Source of the DNA: Gymnopilus junonius | Lineage: Eukaryota; Basidiomycota; Agaricomycetes; Agaricales; Galerinaceae | Direction: 5' to 3' | DNA: 33,369 nt | Assembly: GCA_015501075.1 (NCBI GenBank) | Contig: JADNYJ010000353.1 | Coordinates: forward strand, 1 to 33,369 | In this document: positions 1-11,308 of the stretch, piece by piece | Layout: each line of letters begins with the position of its first letter | Numbering within the stretch: position 1 is the stretch's first letter | The notes under the pieces: generated by a model | What the model saw: the letters and a program-made list of their open reading frames with translations, nothing else | Databases searched by the model: none | Told to the model about the DNA's origin: nothing | Made by a program: the position numbers and the translations under genes

Positions 1-1250
1 AAGACGCCTTGTCAGCCGTCTCCCTCCCTCAGACCTCTTGTCAGGGTGCCACCGCAGCAGATGTTGAAGGCTGTGGTATTTATCAGAAAGAATGATAATT
101 TTTGCCTTGAGGGTGACCACTTTATTCTGCTTATCGAACGGCTTGCAGAGCGGACTCTCACCCCCTTCTGCAGAGGTTCTGAAAGATGGAATGGGGAAAG
201 GAGCTGCTGAGAACTGACAGGCTGTGACCCTTCTCGCAGACGCTGAGGTGTGAGAGGCTGAGAGGCTATGAGTTGCTGAGACAAGATTCACAGCATACAG
301 TGGAGCTGTCTGCTGTAGATAGAAAATTGTTGGCCTGTTGCTGGACCTCGTTAACTGTATTAGAATTTGATACGGTTGGAGGGATGACTTTAAGTAGAAT
401 GGGGCTTGAACTCTCATTCGTTGCGTGATGCCCAGAGGAAGGCCAATCATAAAAAATGTTGGGATGAGGCGTGAAACCTTCAATACGCTAAACATGTACT
501 TGAATTAGAAGCTACTTAATATGAATGAAAACATTACATGTACCTGATATCCAAAATCCTCAGCATCATGATTATGCCAAGTTGAACTCATTGATGTTGG
601 GATAATTGCCAGGCCCAATGAAGGGAGAAGAGTACTGCCTCTCAGAGAGAGGAGCTGGAGAACTTTCCCCAGAAACACTTGAGGGGACTTTCCTCTGCAG
701 CAACAATCATAGAGAGAAGGAGGAAGCTCAAACATGGTGGTGTGGAAAGACATTAGATGCTGATTGTATAAGTTGTTTGTCTGCCCAGAAGGGTAGTGCC
801 ATACGTGTTAAGACTGCCAGGGTCGCATTGTCAGAGATGTAGGTGGGAATGTCAAAGGGAAAACTTGACTTTTCCTTCCACTTTCCCAGAGAGAGTGTAA
901 TCAACAAACAGTTTAAAGCAAGATGCATGAAGACGGATGCATTAACATGGGTCAGAGAAAGTCACATGAAAAGAAAAGTGTGTCTCGAGGTCTGAAATGA
1001 CATCAGTCTACCATAGTTGAAGCTCTAATAGTTGGTAATGAACTTTCTGAGTCAGTCAAACCAGCAAAGTAAGATTTAGACATGAAATATTTTAGCCATT
1101 GATTGAAAACAAGACATTTTGCTGAGGAGGCGGACGGGACATGCCAGGTGAGGTGCCAGGTGTTGCTTGTGAAGGCATCGACCAGGCAGATTCGTGGCCA
1201 AGACTGTCATTGCGCTTTCATTCTTCACAGTGCCACTTGATCTCTTCCTC
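1..1250. other. Gene-free, degenerate stretch
   Basis: I recognise no protein family in any frame. The stretch lies downstream of the minus-strand coiled-coil pseudogene that ends at 1251. The only structured item is an imperfect hairpin at 845-887, listed separately. Open frames here are short and have no recognisable composition. Confidence 0.5.
845..887. repeat. Imperfect hairpin, copy 1 of a dispersed repeat
   Basis: The left arm is GGGAATGTCAAAGGGAAAA (845-863) and the right arm is the pyrimidine-rich near-complement ending at 887, with a short loop. The same structure with similar edges (GGTGGGAA on the left, TTCCCAGAGA on the right) recurs at 4790-4832. It is therefore a dispersed element rather than a chance palindrome. 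Function is unknown. Confidence 0.6.
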
Positions 1251-2789
1251 TCATTTGGGGAACTCTTCTTCTCCCTTGACCTGATTCCATATCCTGGTTT
1301 GCTCTTCGACTAACTGAGGGTCGAGATTGTAAAGCTCGTCTTCCTGACGTCGACATTCAGCCTCCTGCTGTTGACATTTGGTCTCCTGTTCAAGACGAGC
1401 CCTATCAGCTTTGATCTTCACTTCCTCTTGCCTTGCTGCCTCTCTCTTTGTGTTCTCCACCTTGATTTGAGCCTCCTCTGCATGTCGCTTCTCCTCCTGT
1501 TCCAACTTCTTTGCTTGCTGCTCTTTCCTCCTCACATCGTCCTCCTTTCTCTTCACCTCCACTTCACGCCGCTTGACTTCCTCCTCACGCATGAATAAAG
1601 CAGCCTCCTGCTCCCAGATCTCTTTCTCCTTCCTCTGCATCTCTTCCTCGAGCTTCTGGTATCCAGGTAAGGTTAAGGCTTGGAAGCTCTGTTGAACATA
1701 TGGTACTGATCTTCAGTGAATGACGATTTGGATGAGAGAGGTCTGAGATTGGAAGAGGAAGTCACGTACTGCATGGTCGCTGATGATGACCCAGCTGAGC
1801 GATGGCCTGAAGGTCCTATAGATTCATCGTGATGAAGGGCTGCTACATTGACAGGGCTCGGCTGACTCTCTCATTGCCTGGCAGGTCGCTTCTCTCTTTC
1901 ACATAATTTGTCACTGGATTTGCATCTCTCGTGCTCATAGTTCTTGTCATTATCACATTCCGAACTGTCAAGAGGTTCTTCTGCTAGAACATGGTCCTCC
2001 TTTTCGGGTATAGTTTCTGTGATAGAAGGCCGAATACTATTGCCAGATCCAGTAGACCTCATACTTGCAGTGCTGCCTCATCTCCCAAGGATGTAGGGTT
2101 TGGGGGGCATGTCGCTGTCCTCGGCAGCAGAGATAGTCAGTTTCCATACCTCGGGTTTGGGAGGAGACTGGCCAATGCTGCGGTCAGATGCAACAGAGCG
2201 GATGGAGCCTGATGAATGACCCAGAGAACCTTCCCACCTATCAGGGGTCACTGGAGGTTTGTCGACAGGCAGTTTGCTACAAGAGGGTTGAGATTGAGAT
2301 AGTTCATCTGGCTCTTCGATGATGTCATGCGATATCCAGGGGTCAGGCAATGGAGGGTGTTCATGAGTTGGTCCATGAGGGTGGTGGGTACTGGGGGATG
2401 CATGTCCATCCTGATCATGAGATAGCATGCTCCTCGAGTCCGAAGGATGATGGGCACTGCATGTTGGAGGGGGAACTGATGACTTCTCGCATTCTTCCTG
2501 GTGCTGCGGGGGTTGGGGTGGAGGTGGCTGGGCTGGAACTTCGACATGAGGAGCCTCGTTCACAGGTGCAGTCTGCCTGCCAGGTGGCCATTCCTCTGTG
2601 GGACTCTCTCCAGGATTCCTTGGTGCAGAACTTTCAGCACTCTGTTTGATGCTATTCATGATGTTCTGCTGCTCCTCGAGTATGATACTCTTCCAGTTTG
2701 GATTCACTGGGGCACCAGCAGCCCAGTGGCATTGGGAGCATTCCCATTCAAGCTCTATTGTATAGCCTGGTCTGGGATACAGAGAGAGC
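1251..2789 (-). pseudogene. Broken gene for a Pro-rich, C-terminally coiled-coil protein
   Basis: I do not recognise a function. Reading down the minus strand from a plausible acceptor (the TTTTTAG complement at 2790-2796; donor GTGAGT at 2867-2862), the protein begins with a small Cys/Trp motif (WECSQCHW). A long Pro/His/Ser-rich section follows, then an acidic section. It ends in about 120 residues of charged coiled coil rich in Glu, Lys, Arg and Gln, finishing at 1251. Two in-frame TGA codons (2078-2080 and 1871-1873) are each followed by coding-like sequence in the same frame. A one-base loss near 1690 shifts the frame just before the coiled coil. The 5' end is unresolved. It may be a transposon-associated protein or a decayed lineage-specific gene. 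Confidence 0.5.
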
Positions 2790-3003
2790 CTAAAAACAAA
2801 GGAGGGAGAGATGCAGTCAGTCAGGTAAGGCCTATGAGCTCCAGTCCAGGTCAGAGAAGCCACTCACTTCGTCTCTTTTGACTACAAGTCTCCGGCAGCT
2901 ACATGACCACCCAACGGCGAAGTCCTGGATCATGAATCACCCCTCGTCAAGCTCTATACAGCTCGCCAGGGACCTGGAAGCTCACAACCTTGATTCGGGT
3001 TCC

Positions 3004-3440
3004 GTGATTGCTGAATATGAATGAATATCTCTTGATTTGGACTTTCTGTCAGCCGAGAGGTCATAGGGCATGGCTGGAGCTCTCGACGGCTGGCTAGGAG
3101 ACTAAATGGAGCAGAGGCGTGAGCAGTGTGGCTGAGGAGGGAGTCAGTTCAGTTGCTCGAGGCCCACTTTCAGCTGGAGGCATTCCTAACCTTGCATCTT
3201 TTGGCTCGTCATAGGGAGCTCGCTGTCAACCTGAAAGTCAACAGCTCACCTATCACTCCGCGATCGCCAAATATGAATACTGTCCATATTTTCAAGGCAT
3301 TCAGCTTGTTAGGGACTGGAGAACTTACATGTTTGACTACTGCTCTGCGATCTCTGAATATGGATAGCTCAAGACTTCACCTTTCAGCCTTCAAGCAAGG
3401 AACAGCTCACTTGCCGCTCTGTGATCTCTGAATATGAATA
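3004..3440. repeat. Four degenerate copies of a short tandem motif
   Basis: A motif like GATCTCTGAATATGAAT appears at about 3005, 3261, 3349 and 3421. The last three are about 70-90 bp apart and lie in partly similar flanks (CTCTGCGATC, CTCTGTGATC, CTCCGCGATC). On the minus strand each motif reads as a splice-acceptor-like CATATTCAG followed by a short GC-rich piece, and some are followed by a GTGAGCTG donor-like sequence. No coding content is evident. Confidence 0.45.
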
Positions 3441-4155
3441 TTGTCAAGATCAAGATCTCGACCCGTGGATGTTGAGTACCTTCCTTGCCATTTGGTAGGG
3501 CCCAGGGTTGGCAAAGATCTGTTTTGGCTTCACTGGAGCATTATGCTGCATTATGAATCAGAAAATGAATCACCGAGCAGGTCAGAGACACTACCTTTCC
3601 TGATGGACAACTCTGAAGTCATTGTGCACTAAAAGGATATTTTCAGGCTTCAGGCCGGTATTCAAAAATGAAGGATAGTGCCTTCAAACAACCCATGCAT
3701 ATGTTGAGTTCAGTGGTAGGGTATCCATTCAGAATGGTCAGTATGCAGGTGAAAGGACCACAGGTCCTTGCAATGATGGCAATAGCGATGGTACTGCACA
3801 CTCGACTCTGACGCTCTTGCACTCGCAAGTTGGTGAATGGCCAGACGAGGTCGTCGAGCCTGTATGACACAAGTGCTCTCCATAAGAAGGGGAAGGATCT
3901 TGTCAAATAGAGGGCCTGCACCAAACTCGCGAGCCTTATCAGTGATCTGGTGAAGGGCAGTTTTACGAAGTGCTGTTGTTGAAGGAAAGACATGTCATTG
4001 GTCACACCAGCTTCCCTGACGTCATCCGTAGTGGCAGCGCTTCAGGTAGTAGCTTAAAGGAACAGGCTTCAGTTAGTGTCAAGAAAGAAAGGAAAAGTGT
4101 TACTCACGATACATCCGAGAGGGCACTGCGAGTTGGTATTGCCACTTCAATTGCA

Positions 4156-4288
4156 GCCTCGAAGTATAATGACATTGGAGAGGTGCGATCTGAGGAATGA
4201 AGTAGGGCCATGAGACACTTCGATCGAAGCCTCGAAGTATGGCGATGTTGGAGAGGTGCGATCCAAGGAAGGGAGTAGGGCCATGAGA
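4156..4288. repeat. Two-copy tandem repeat, 73-bp period
   Basis: About 60 bp starting GCCTCGAAGTAT at 4156 is repeated at 4229. Both copies contain GGAGAGGTGCGATC and end near GTAGGGCCATGAGA, with scattered substitutions between them. Neither copy carries a recognisable gene. Confidence 0.75.
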
Positions 4289-4789
4289 GCAGGTGGGTAT
4301 GGAAGCCTGAGAGGCAGACCTTCATCACTTAGAAGAGGGTTAGCAATGTTGAAGATGGAAGGAGATGTGCAAACTTACCAACAAGGGATGGGGAGGCAGC
4401 TACAGGGCAGCTACTCGAGTATGAGACCATCGCACATCAAGCACAATACCAGTCACTGAGGGGAGCAGGGAAGATGACAAATGACTAATGGACTAAACAG
4501 AGATCGGGTCAATATACTGCAAAACAGAATTATTTCTTTCTTACCTACCTCATTGATCAGCGAGCTCCATGACTTTCCCGACCCTCCATCCATGGCTGCG
4601 ACTCCCTCGATGCAGTCTTGCTTGATTGTGTGCACAACGAGATCTGAAGGTGATGACATTGAGCATGGATGTTGCCTTTGGAAGGGGGCGAGTCGACTTA
4701 GAGTATGGCCATGCAGCCTTGCAGGGATTCGAAATCGGGCATTATGTCATAGCCGGTACATGCCTTCCGGGTCCAGAGGATGAGGAGGT

Positions 4790-4832
4790 GGGAAAGTTGA
4801 AGGGAAAAGTCAGTTTTCACTTCAACATTCCC
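4790..4832. repeat. Imperfect hairpin, copy 2 of a dispersed repeat
   Basis: Two 19-nt arms (4790-4808 and 4814-4832) pair at 17 of 19 positions around a 5-nt loop. The left arm is GGGAAAGTTGAAGGGAAAA. The flanks resemble those of the hairpin at 845-887, about 3.95 kb away, in the same orientation. Confidence 0.7.
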
Positions 4833-4839
4833 AGAGACA

Positions 4840-5949
4840 GCAGGGATTAAACAAAGCTATGAGGACAACGAAGAAAGACATGACCCGCATTGGTGAGTGC
4901 ATGACCCAATTAAACCATGTGATTTTTCTGACAACATGCCTTGTCACAAGAATTGATTTTGAGTCTTATCTACCTCCTCCCTAACCTGTTCTGATGCCCC
5001 GGATTGACGACACCCCACTACACCTCTCCTGAAGGCCAAGCAGAAGCCATGATAGATCTCAATCTACCTTGTTGTTGCCAATGTGTATGGCAGCTGCAGA
5101 ATGTCGAAGGATGGTGGCTCGAATGTCCAGGGCAATGGGTAAGTTCCTCTCTGCATAGGCCTGTATGTGAATACTTACCCCACATAGCTCGCTCTCAGTG
5201 CTTGACTGGCTTATCAGTCATGCTATATGTGTTTGCTGATAACAGGAACCATGCAGAACATGGGCAAGTGGATTATTGGGACATGGTATGCCTCTTTCAC
5301 TATCTGGTGCTACCTTAGTCACTTTGCTGTTCTGATCCTCTCTGAGCAAGATTAATGAAGTTCGATAAAGATCATAGGGATCTCAGGTCTGCATGGAGTT
5401 GCAGGACATGCAGGAAGATCTTGTATGTTACTTGGTAAGCCTTTTCTTATTCCAATACATCTCTTCGTATGGCTCACCCTCCTCCCTTGCAGGCTTTATG
5501 AACATGGTTGCACTTGTTCAGGGATCTGTGGCCACCCACGTCGCAGCCTACACCTGCAGCATCACCGGAGCTCGCAACACATGCAGCCACCTTTTCCTTG
5601 CAAGGTCTTGTAGACTCCGAGTCACCGAGAGCAGTGGAGATCTCCTAGATCCACAGAATGATGGCAGAGATGTGCTGGGACAAACAGCGATCTTCCGGGC
5701 GAGGGATCATTGACCTGCAAGCCCTACACTTGTGCCCTTCGCCTCCCACTAGTCTTCTGGCCAAGAGGCCTGTCTGCACAGAGGTAAGCAGAAAATTGTT
5801 ATGATACCACTTGATACTTGCCCCTCTGCACTTCAGCCACACCTCCTGCTTCACAGTCAACATCTAGAGCACCACTGCAGCCCCAGACACACGCCGCAAC
5901 TTCCTCCATTTGCTCTGCTTCACACTCTGGGTCGCTGAGAGTGGGTGGC
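4840..5949 (+). other. Degenerate exon-like stretch, no recognised gene
   Basis: No protein family is recognisable. The plus strand has several plausible GT-AG pairs spaced like basidiomycete introns. Examples are GTAAGTTCC near 5140 with ACAG near 5246, GTATGCCTC near 5285 with a later CATAG, and GTAAGC near 5784 with CTTCAG near 5837. The reading frames between them are short and do not join convincingly. It may be a decayed spliced gene or the non-coding body of a mobile element that also holds the NMD3 fragment. Confidence 0.3.
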
Positions 5950-6564
5950 CTTGACATCTGGGAAATCTGGCTCTTCTTCCACTTCCTCCTCGTTGTCCCC
6001 ATCCACACCAACAATGCCAGTAGCTGCCTGGGGCAGAACGACCTCCGCCGGCGTGTCATCCACATCTATGGCGTACTGCTGGCCAGGTCTCCGGTGGCCA
6101 CCTTTGCGACCACCAGCACCAGCAGAGGGAGCAGCAGCACCATCAGCGGTGGCCATCGTAACCTCCAGAGCTTTGTACAGGTTGATCCCCTGGCGCAGCT
6201 CCGGGTCCTCCTCAAGATCCCTTAAAAACAGCTCATAGTCCTGCTCGACCTTCCTCTGGTCCCTGCCTCCCATCCGTCCAATTGCACCCCTTGCCCCACT
6301 CGTCTCCCCCTCCTCCCCAGCCTCTTTCACAATACTGCACAACTTCCAGTTCCAGGGCCTGTTCTTCTTCCTGTGGTTCGGGTGGGTCTTCTTCATGAGG
6401 ATGAGGTCCAGGATGCGGTCAGCAGGGAGGGAGGCGAAGTGGTCTGAGTTGAAGTTGGCATTGGTGAGGAAGTACCCGAGGGCAGTGTCGCCTGGTTGGA
6501 GGATTGTGCCGAGGTGTGTGCAGGTGTGGTAGATGAGGGAGGTGCTGCCCAAGGCTTTGTAGTC
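5950..6564 (-). pseudogene. Captured C-terminal fragment of 60S export factor NMD3
   Basis: About 205 codons read without a stop or frameshift on the minus strand and match the C-terminal part of NMD3, the CRM1 adaptor for nuclear export of the large ribosomal subunit. Diagnostic pieces in order are THLGTILQPGDTALGYFLTN, the basic KKNRPWNWKL motif, GRMGGRDQRKVEQDYELFL, and RDLEEDPELRQGINLYK, followed by an acidic tail. NMD3 proteins are usually about 500-600 residues. Here the N-terminal zinc-binding and central domains are missing, and the normal acidic C-terminus is cut after DFPDVK and replaced by unrelated residues up to a stop at 5920. The fragment has no introns, sits antisense to splice-like signals on the plus strand, and keeps CpG-rich composition unlike its surroundings. 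I infer a recent capture of host sequence by a mobile element. Confidence 0.8.
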
Positions 6565-7441
6565 CATCATGTCGGGCATTGACGTACAAGCCCCACACCC
6601 ACATCCTTGCCTTTGGGTCATCTTCTGGACAAGAGCTGTGCCTGCAAGAAAGGTGAGCAAAAGATTTCCATGGTTCAAACCAGTACTCACTTTCTCTGCA
6701 ATTTAGGCACCTCTCTCACCTCACAGACCACGTCAACCACAATTCACAAGGTCCAGCCACTCACAATGACAGGAAGAGCTCCTGAACCTTCACAGAGCAG
6801 CGAGGTCTTGTTGCTGCCTTCCAGCTTGACCAAATCATGGCAGGGAGGGTTGGGACAACCACAGACATGCCCATGCTCCTCAGAGGGTGTCAAGAGGGAG
6901 CTAGATGAAATGGTAAGCCTCTGACTGGAACCACGGTGAATGAGTTCTCATCACTATCACCTACACCCTCTTAGGCATGTCCTTTCGGACCCCGCAGACA
7001 CCAGACCCTCCCAACGAACTCCAATGTCTTCCAGCTCCTGTCAACAGTGTTGGAAGTGACCAGAATAGGCCTGACTGCTTGCTGGTCTTGGGATGTGAGA
7101 GCAGCCGATCCGCGACCTTCCTGGGGTGGCAGCGTTTGTCCTGGACCTCTGAGAATGCAGGAGGAAGATGAAGGTCCAGGATGAGTGGTTGAGGGGTCGA
7201 GCTCCAGCACCACGTTGAGATGCTTGCCTCTTACCCTTTGGCACAGTTGGATTCCTTTTCTTGCACTTTTTGCCAGGATCTATTTTTCATTTATAATGTA
7301 GATTAAAGTACCTGAATGTGATATTCGACTCTTGCTACAATGGACAAATGCTGTTAGTGCAGGAATGTGATGTGTCGCATCATTTGTTCCATTTTTGGCC
7401 TCAACGTATGTTTCTCTTTGCTCTACCAAATTGATAACTCA
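6565..7441 (+). other. Exon-like stretch flanking the NMD3 fragment
   Basis: No product is recognised. Plus-strand splice-like signals flank the captured fragment: AAAGGTGAGC near 6651, CAATTTAG near 6707, GTAAGCCTC near 6913 and CCTCTTAG near 6974. A Ser/Pro/Gln-rich open stretch lies between them. From 7250 to 7441 I see only AT-rich sequence, the presumed 5' region of the oxygenase gene. Confidence 0.3.
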
Positions 7442-10400
7442 ATGTCTTCCATATCTCTCTCAGCTTCCGATGTCCTTCAGATTGTTGCTGCACTTCGAAA
7501 TTCTGCTCGACATGATGGTCCTGAAGAATCCCACTGTGCCCTATTGGCCCAGACATTTGAGCAGGCAATTGACACCACCTTTTTTTCGGGTACTGGGTTC
7601 TCTCAGGCAGTGGTTTCATTTTCAGCTGGAATTTCTAATGTACCAAATGAACTTCAGGTATGCCAGCTTGTATATTCACTCAGTGAAATTCTGACAAGAG
7701 ATCTGCTCCAGATGTTTGACTTCAGCCAACCCACATCTGTCATACAGAGTTTGTGCTCGATGTCACACAGCACTTCCCTCGGAACCATATCAGCACTTGA
7801 CAGGATCGGAAACTATTCCTTAAACTTAGAGCTTCTGCAACGCTACAGGACTGGAGCCTTCCCTGCTTCAACGGGACTGGGATTATCCAACATGATCAGA
7901 CATGCTTCCAAGAACACTGACTTTATGCTTGGCAATTTCATTTTGACATCCTGCACACCAGATCAACTACAGTTTCCTCCTAACACCTTGGAAGATGATT
8001 TCATGTTAAGAAATTACTTGGTATGCTGTCAACCCTTTGAACTGGAAAATTGAACTCACATATTTTTCCAGACTTCAAACATATCCAATGGTCTGGCTGA
8101 GGATATCATGTCACCTATGGAAACCATTAATCCCAGGTCCCTATTACCTATGTCATGGACTAATGATGCCAACTCAGAGCAAACTACAGTCTACAATGGA
8201 AGTTTCCATACCAATTTGGATGCTATGAATGACCAGGACTGGGTGCAGGAAGAGCCAGACAACGGTTTAGGATGAGAGAATACCCAGGAACTCTTGAACT
8301 GGCTAGAAATGGGTAACGGATATGTCGATCCCTTCCATCAGGGGAGACAGGGAGGTGGCGGCAGAGGTAGGGGTGGCGGTGGTGGAGATGGCAGCAGCGG
8401 AGGCAGTGGAGGGAATGGGAATGGGAATGGAGGTGGTGGTGGTGGCAGTGGTGGAAATGGAGGTGGTGGTGGTGGTGGCAGAAACGGAGGTGGTGGTGGA
8501 AATGGAGGTGGTGGTGGTGATAATTGCCATGGACATGGGGGAGAGGTTTTCCGTGACAATGGTCGACAATGCCGACATGCTGATGCATGGCTGCAAGACC
8601 CTGCACCCGATGAGAATGCCATTGATGACTTAATGAGACCCAGTAATGATGAAGGGTCAGTCTCTGGGCATTCTGAAGAATCTGACCAGGATGATCCCAT
8701 GGATTCTGAAGAGGAATCCAGCTCTGAGCCTTTGGGTGCTGCTCGCCATTGTGGTCCACCAACATATTCAAATGCTAGCAGTATCCCAGTGCCTGAAGAG
8801 CCTCCCCAAAACTTCGTCTTCTGACAATTCTTCAGAGCAATATGCACATATGCAGAACAGTGTATCGGACCTGATAGAGAGTCAGCGTGGCCTATCAAAA
8901 TCCTGAAGCTGATATGTGGTCGTTCCTCAGCTGCTGAATATTTGGCATTTTTCAATGGGATTGATAATGCACCTGCTGAATCCTGCCCACTCCAGTGGAT
9001 ACTTCATTTCGCCAATGCTTGCCATGCTACAGAAAATGCCGAATTTTTAAATCAACTAGTGTATTATCTGAATACCTTCAAGTTGGCTTGCTTAGTTCAA
9101 CAGTGAGTCTTGAGTCGATGTCTACTTGCATCACTAGGTCTCAAGCAATCTGAGAACAGATTCCTCAATGAAAATAAAGCTTATTTGCTGAGCAACCTAA
9201 TCAACAAGCTGGCGCCTCTCACCACCTTGACCAAGGAACAATTAAGAAGATTTCTGGCACATGGTGTAGCTACCATCCGATTAGCTGGTGCAGGTATGAT
9301 AATAACCTTACAAGTTAATGGAGTGTTCTGACCTGTTGTAGGATCAGTATACATGCTGATCTTCATTGTGAGTGCAAAAATCAAAACAGAACTTTCCTCT
9401 ATAGATGGGGTGACAATCAGTGTTCTGGCTCATTTCATTCATTGTCCTACAGGTGAACACATAGCAGCATTTTTTTTTTGTTTCCCACTGATCTTTATTC
9501 AACAGAGGACAGTTCCCTCAGACGCATGATCAGGGATTCCTTGATACCTGCAATTGCACTCTTGCGAAAGGAGTACCCAGTCAGAATGACTGTGTTCTTT
9601 CCAGTGGCATTCCTACAGACTCTGTATATTACAGAGGACGTTAACTGCACTGACCTGAATGCCACTGATACAATTCTGGATAACTTTTGCATGTTCAAGT
9701 ACATCTCCAATCATTCATTACTATCTGTCTTCTGAAATAGCTTGTCAAGTGATTTTATCAAAGCTAGAGATTGGAAGAGCTGGCTTTCCTGTTACAACCC
9801 TGTTCTGTCAGTTCCCAAACCAATGGATCTCCTCAATACTGGCTTCTTCACTCCTATCAACCTCTCAACTGCTCTTGCAGTGGCTGAACAGAATTCCTCA
9901 CCCTTGGACTCTCCATCTGCTCAGACTGGCAATGCCCCAGGAAATTTGCCTACACCCCCTAGAGATACATCTCCGACATCAGTGCCCAATGTAGAGGAGC
10001 CAACTTCTCCTGACTGGAATGCACCAATGCAGCATGAGAAGCTCAGGACATTCAAGGTCAATTTCAAGCCAAGACTGGCCTATAATATGAAGATTTGGTT
10101 CTCCAGAGAGAAAGAGAAGCAATTCTTAGATATGGAGGAACAGAGAAAGCTTGCAGACTGTGCACCCTGGGCTAAAGACGTAGATGACTTCGAAAAACGA
10201 GTAAGCATTTGGATTTTTGAGCTCAGTTACTCAGAACGACTCATGTGAATGGAATATTCTAGCTCTGGAAACAGCTGACATCAGGACAAAGACCAAATCT
10301 GGCAACCTATCTTGCTTTTGATATGGCTCTTGTGGATGGGTATGTTGTCATACCATTACCACTACCGCATCCAGTTTATCTTGACTCTTTGAAGGGAGAT

Positions 10401-11308
10401 GCTTAGGATCAACAATGCTGATGGCGACATATTGGTCATGCTAATTTGTGATATGCCTGATTCTCTTGCTTCTCCTTTGCCAGATCATTTAGACTTTGTC
10501 CTTGGTGGCAAATTCCATGTCATTGACACCAAGTCCGAGGGTAGTTCCAATACGTTTGATGCCCTTCACGTCAAACATTATGCCATGTTCAGCAAAAAGG
10601 TATTGTTTCATTGTCTCTCAAATTCCTACTTTCTTACACTTTATATGCAGGGTTACGGAACACCTATTTATGCGGACCCCTCAACATTACAGAGGGATGG
10701 ACATCGACCCATCAATACCAGCCTCAATGTTCCTCGGTTTAGCCAGGAGGCCAAGGACAATCCTGAGATGTGCAAGATGATTACAGAGGCCCTTCAGCCT
10801 GCCTTTGACCACATTAGAGTTCAGGTAAGAGTATTCAGCTTCAGCAATCTTTGCACTGCTGATTGTCAAAAAGCTTGAGGAATTTTTTGGGCAGCAGTTC
10901 AAGGAGCTAGAACTTTTTGTCAACCATCTGCCGAATTGTGGGGTCTCACCGGTCTACCCTTTTGCTGGGTATGTTCTCAACATAAATGTCTCAACCAGGA
11001 TCCACAGAGACTTTGGTGACAAGGATATTTGCCTGATTCTTGTCATTTGTGACTGCCTTGGTGGGGAAGTGGTTTTGGTAGAGCTGGGCATAGTGCTGAG
11101 GGTCAGAAATGGTGATATCATTATCTTTCCTTCCAAAGACATCAGCCATTTCAACAAGCACTTCCTTGGAAGAAGGGCTTCTGTTGTCCTCCATACTGAC
11201 GGACAGTCCAAAGCTTGGGTTGAAGATGGCAATGGTTGGAAAGACAATAGATGCTTCCACTGGATCAGAGATGCTGATGGTGATCAGATTGAGGAGGTCT
11301 TGTTGTAG
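7442..11308 (+). pseudogene. TET/JBP-type 2-oxoglutarate/Fe(II) oxygenase gene, ten exons, three in-frame TGA codons
   Basis: The exons join in phase: 7442-7657, 7712-8020, 8072-9293, 9342-9452, 9506-9698, 9741-10200, 10263-10339, 10395-10599, 10651-10824 and 10874-11308. Together they give 1,133 codons before the final TAG. The last exon carries a double-stranded beta-helix core: an HRD metal motif (about residues 1033-1035, STRIHRDFGDKDICL), a GGEVVLVE strand, RNGDIIIFPS, a distal His in SHFN (about 1081), and an Arg in GRRASVV suited to the 2-oxoglutarate carboxylate. This pattern fits the fungal 2OGFeDO JBP1/TET family, which oxidises methylated cytosine in DNA in characterised members. 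The middle has a polyglycine tract and acidic segments. The only lesions are TGA at 8273-8275, 8822-8824 and 9104-9106, all in exon 3. Another oxygenase subfamily is possible. Confidence 0.65.
8345..8520 (+). repeat. GGT/GGA triplet microsatellite coding polyglycine
   Basis: Runs of GGT, GGA and GGC triplets, broken by AAT, AGT and AGA, lie in frame inside exon 3 of the oxygenase gene. They encode a low-complexity Gly-rich linker of about 55 residues. The copy number is likely to vary between strains. Confidence 0.9.

Noticed and set aside
845..887. Helitron 3' end hairpin
   Set aside because: No CTRR-type end follows the hairpin and no Rep/helicase coding is in the window.
8223..8955. Long His-rich and Pro-rich frames opposite the polyglycine tract
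   Set aside because: They are reverse-strand readings of the GGT/GGA triplet repeat and have no independent support.
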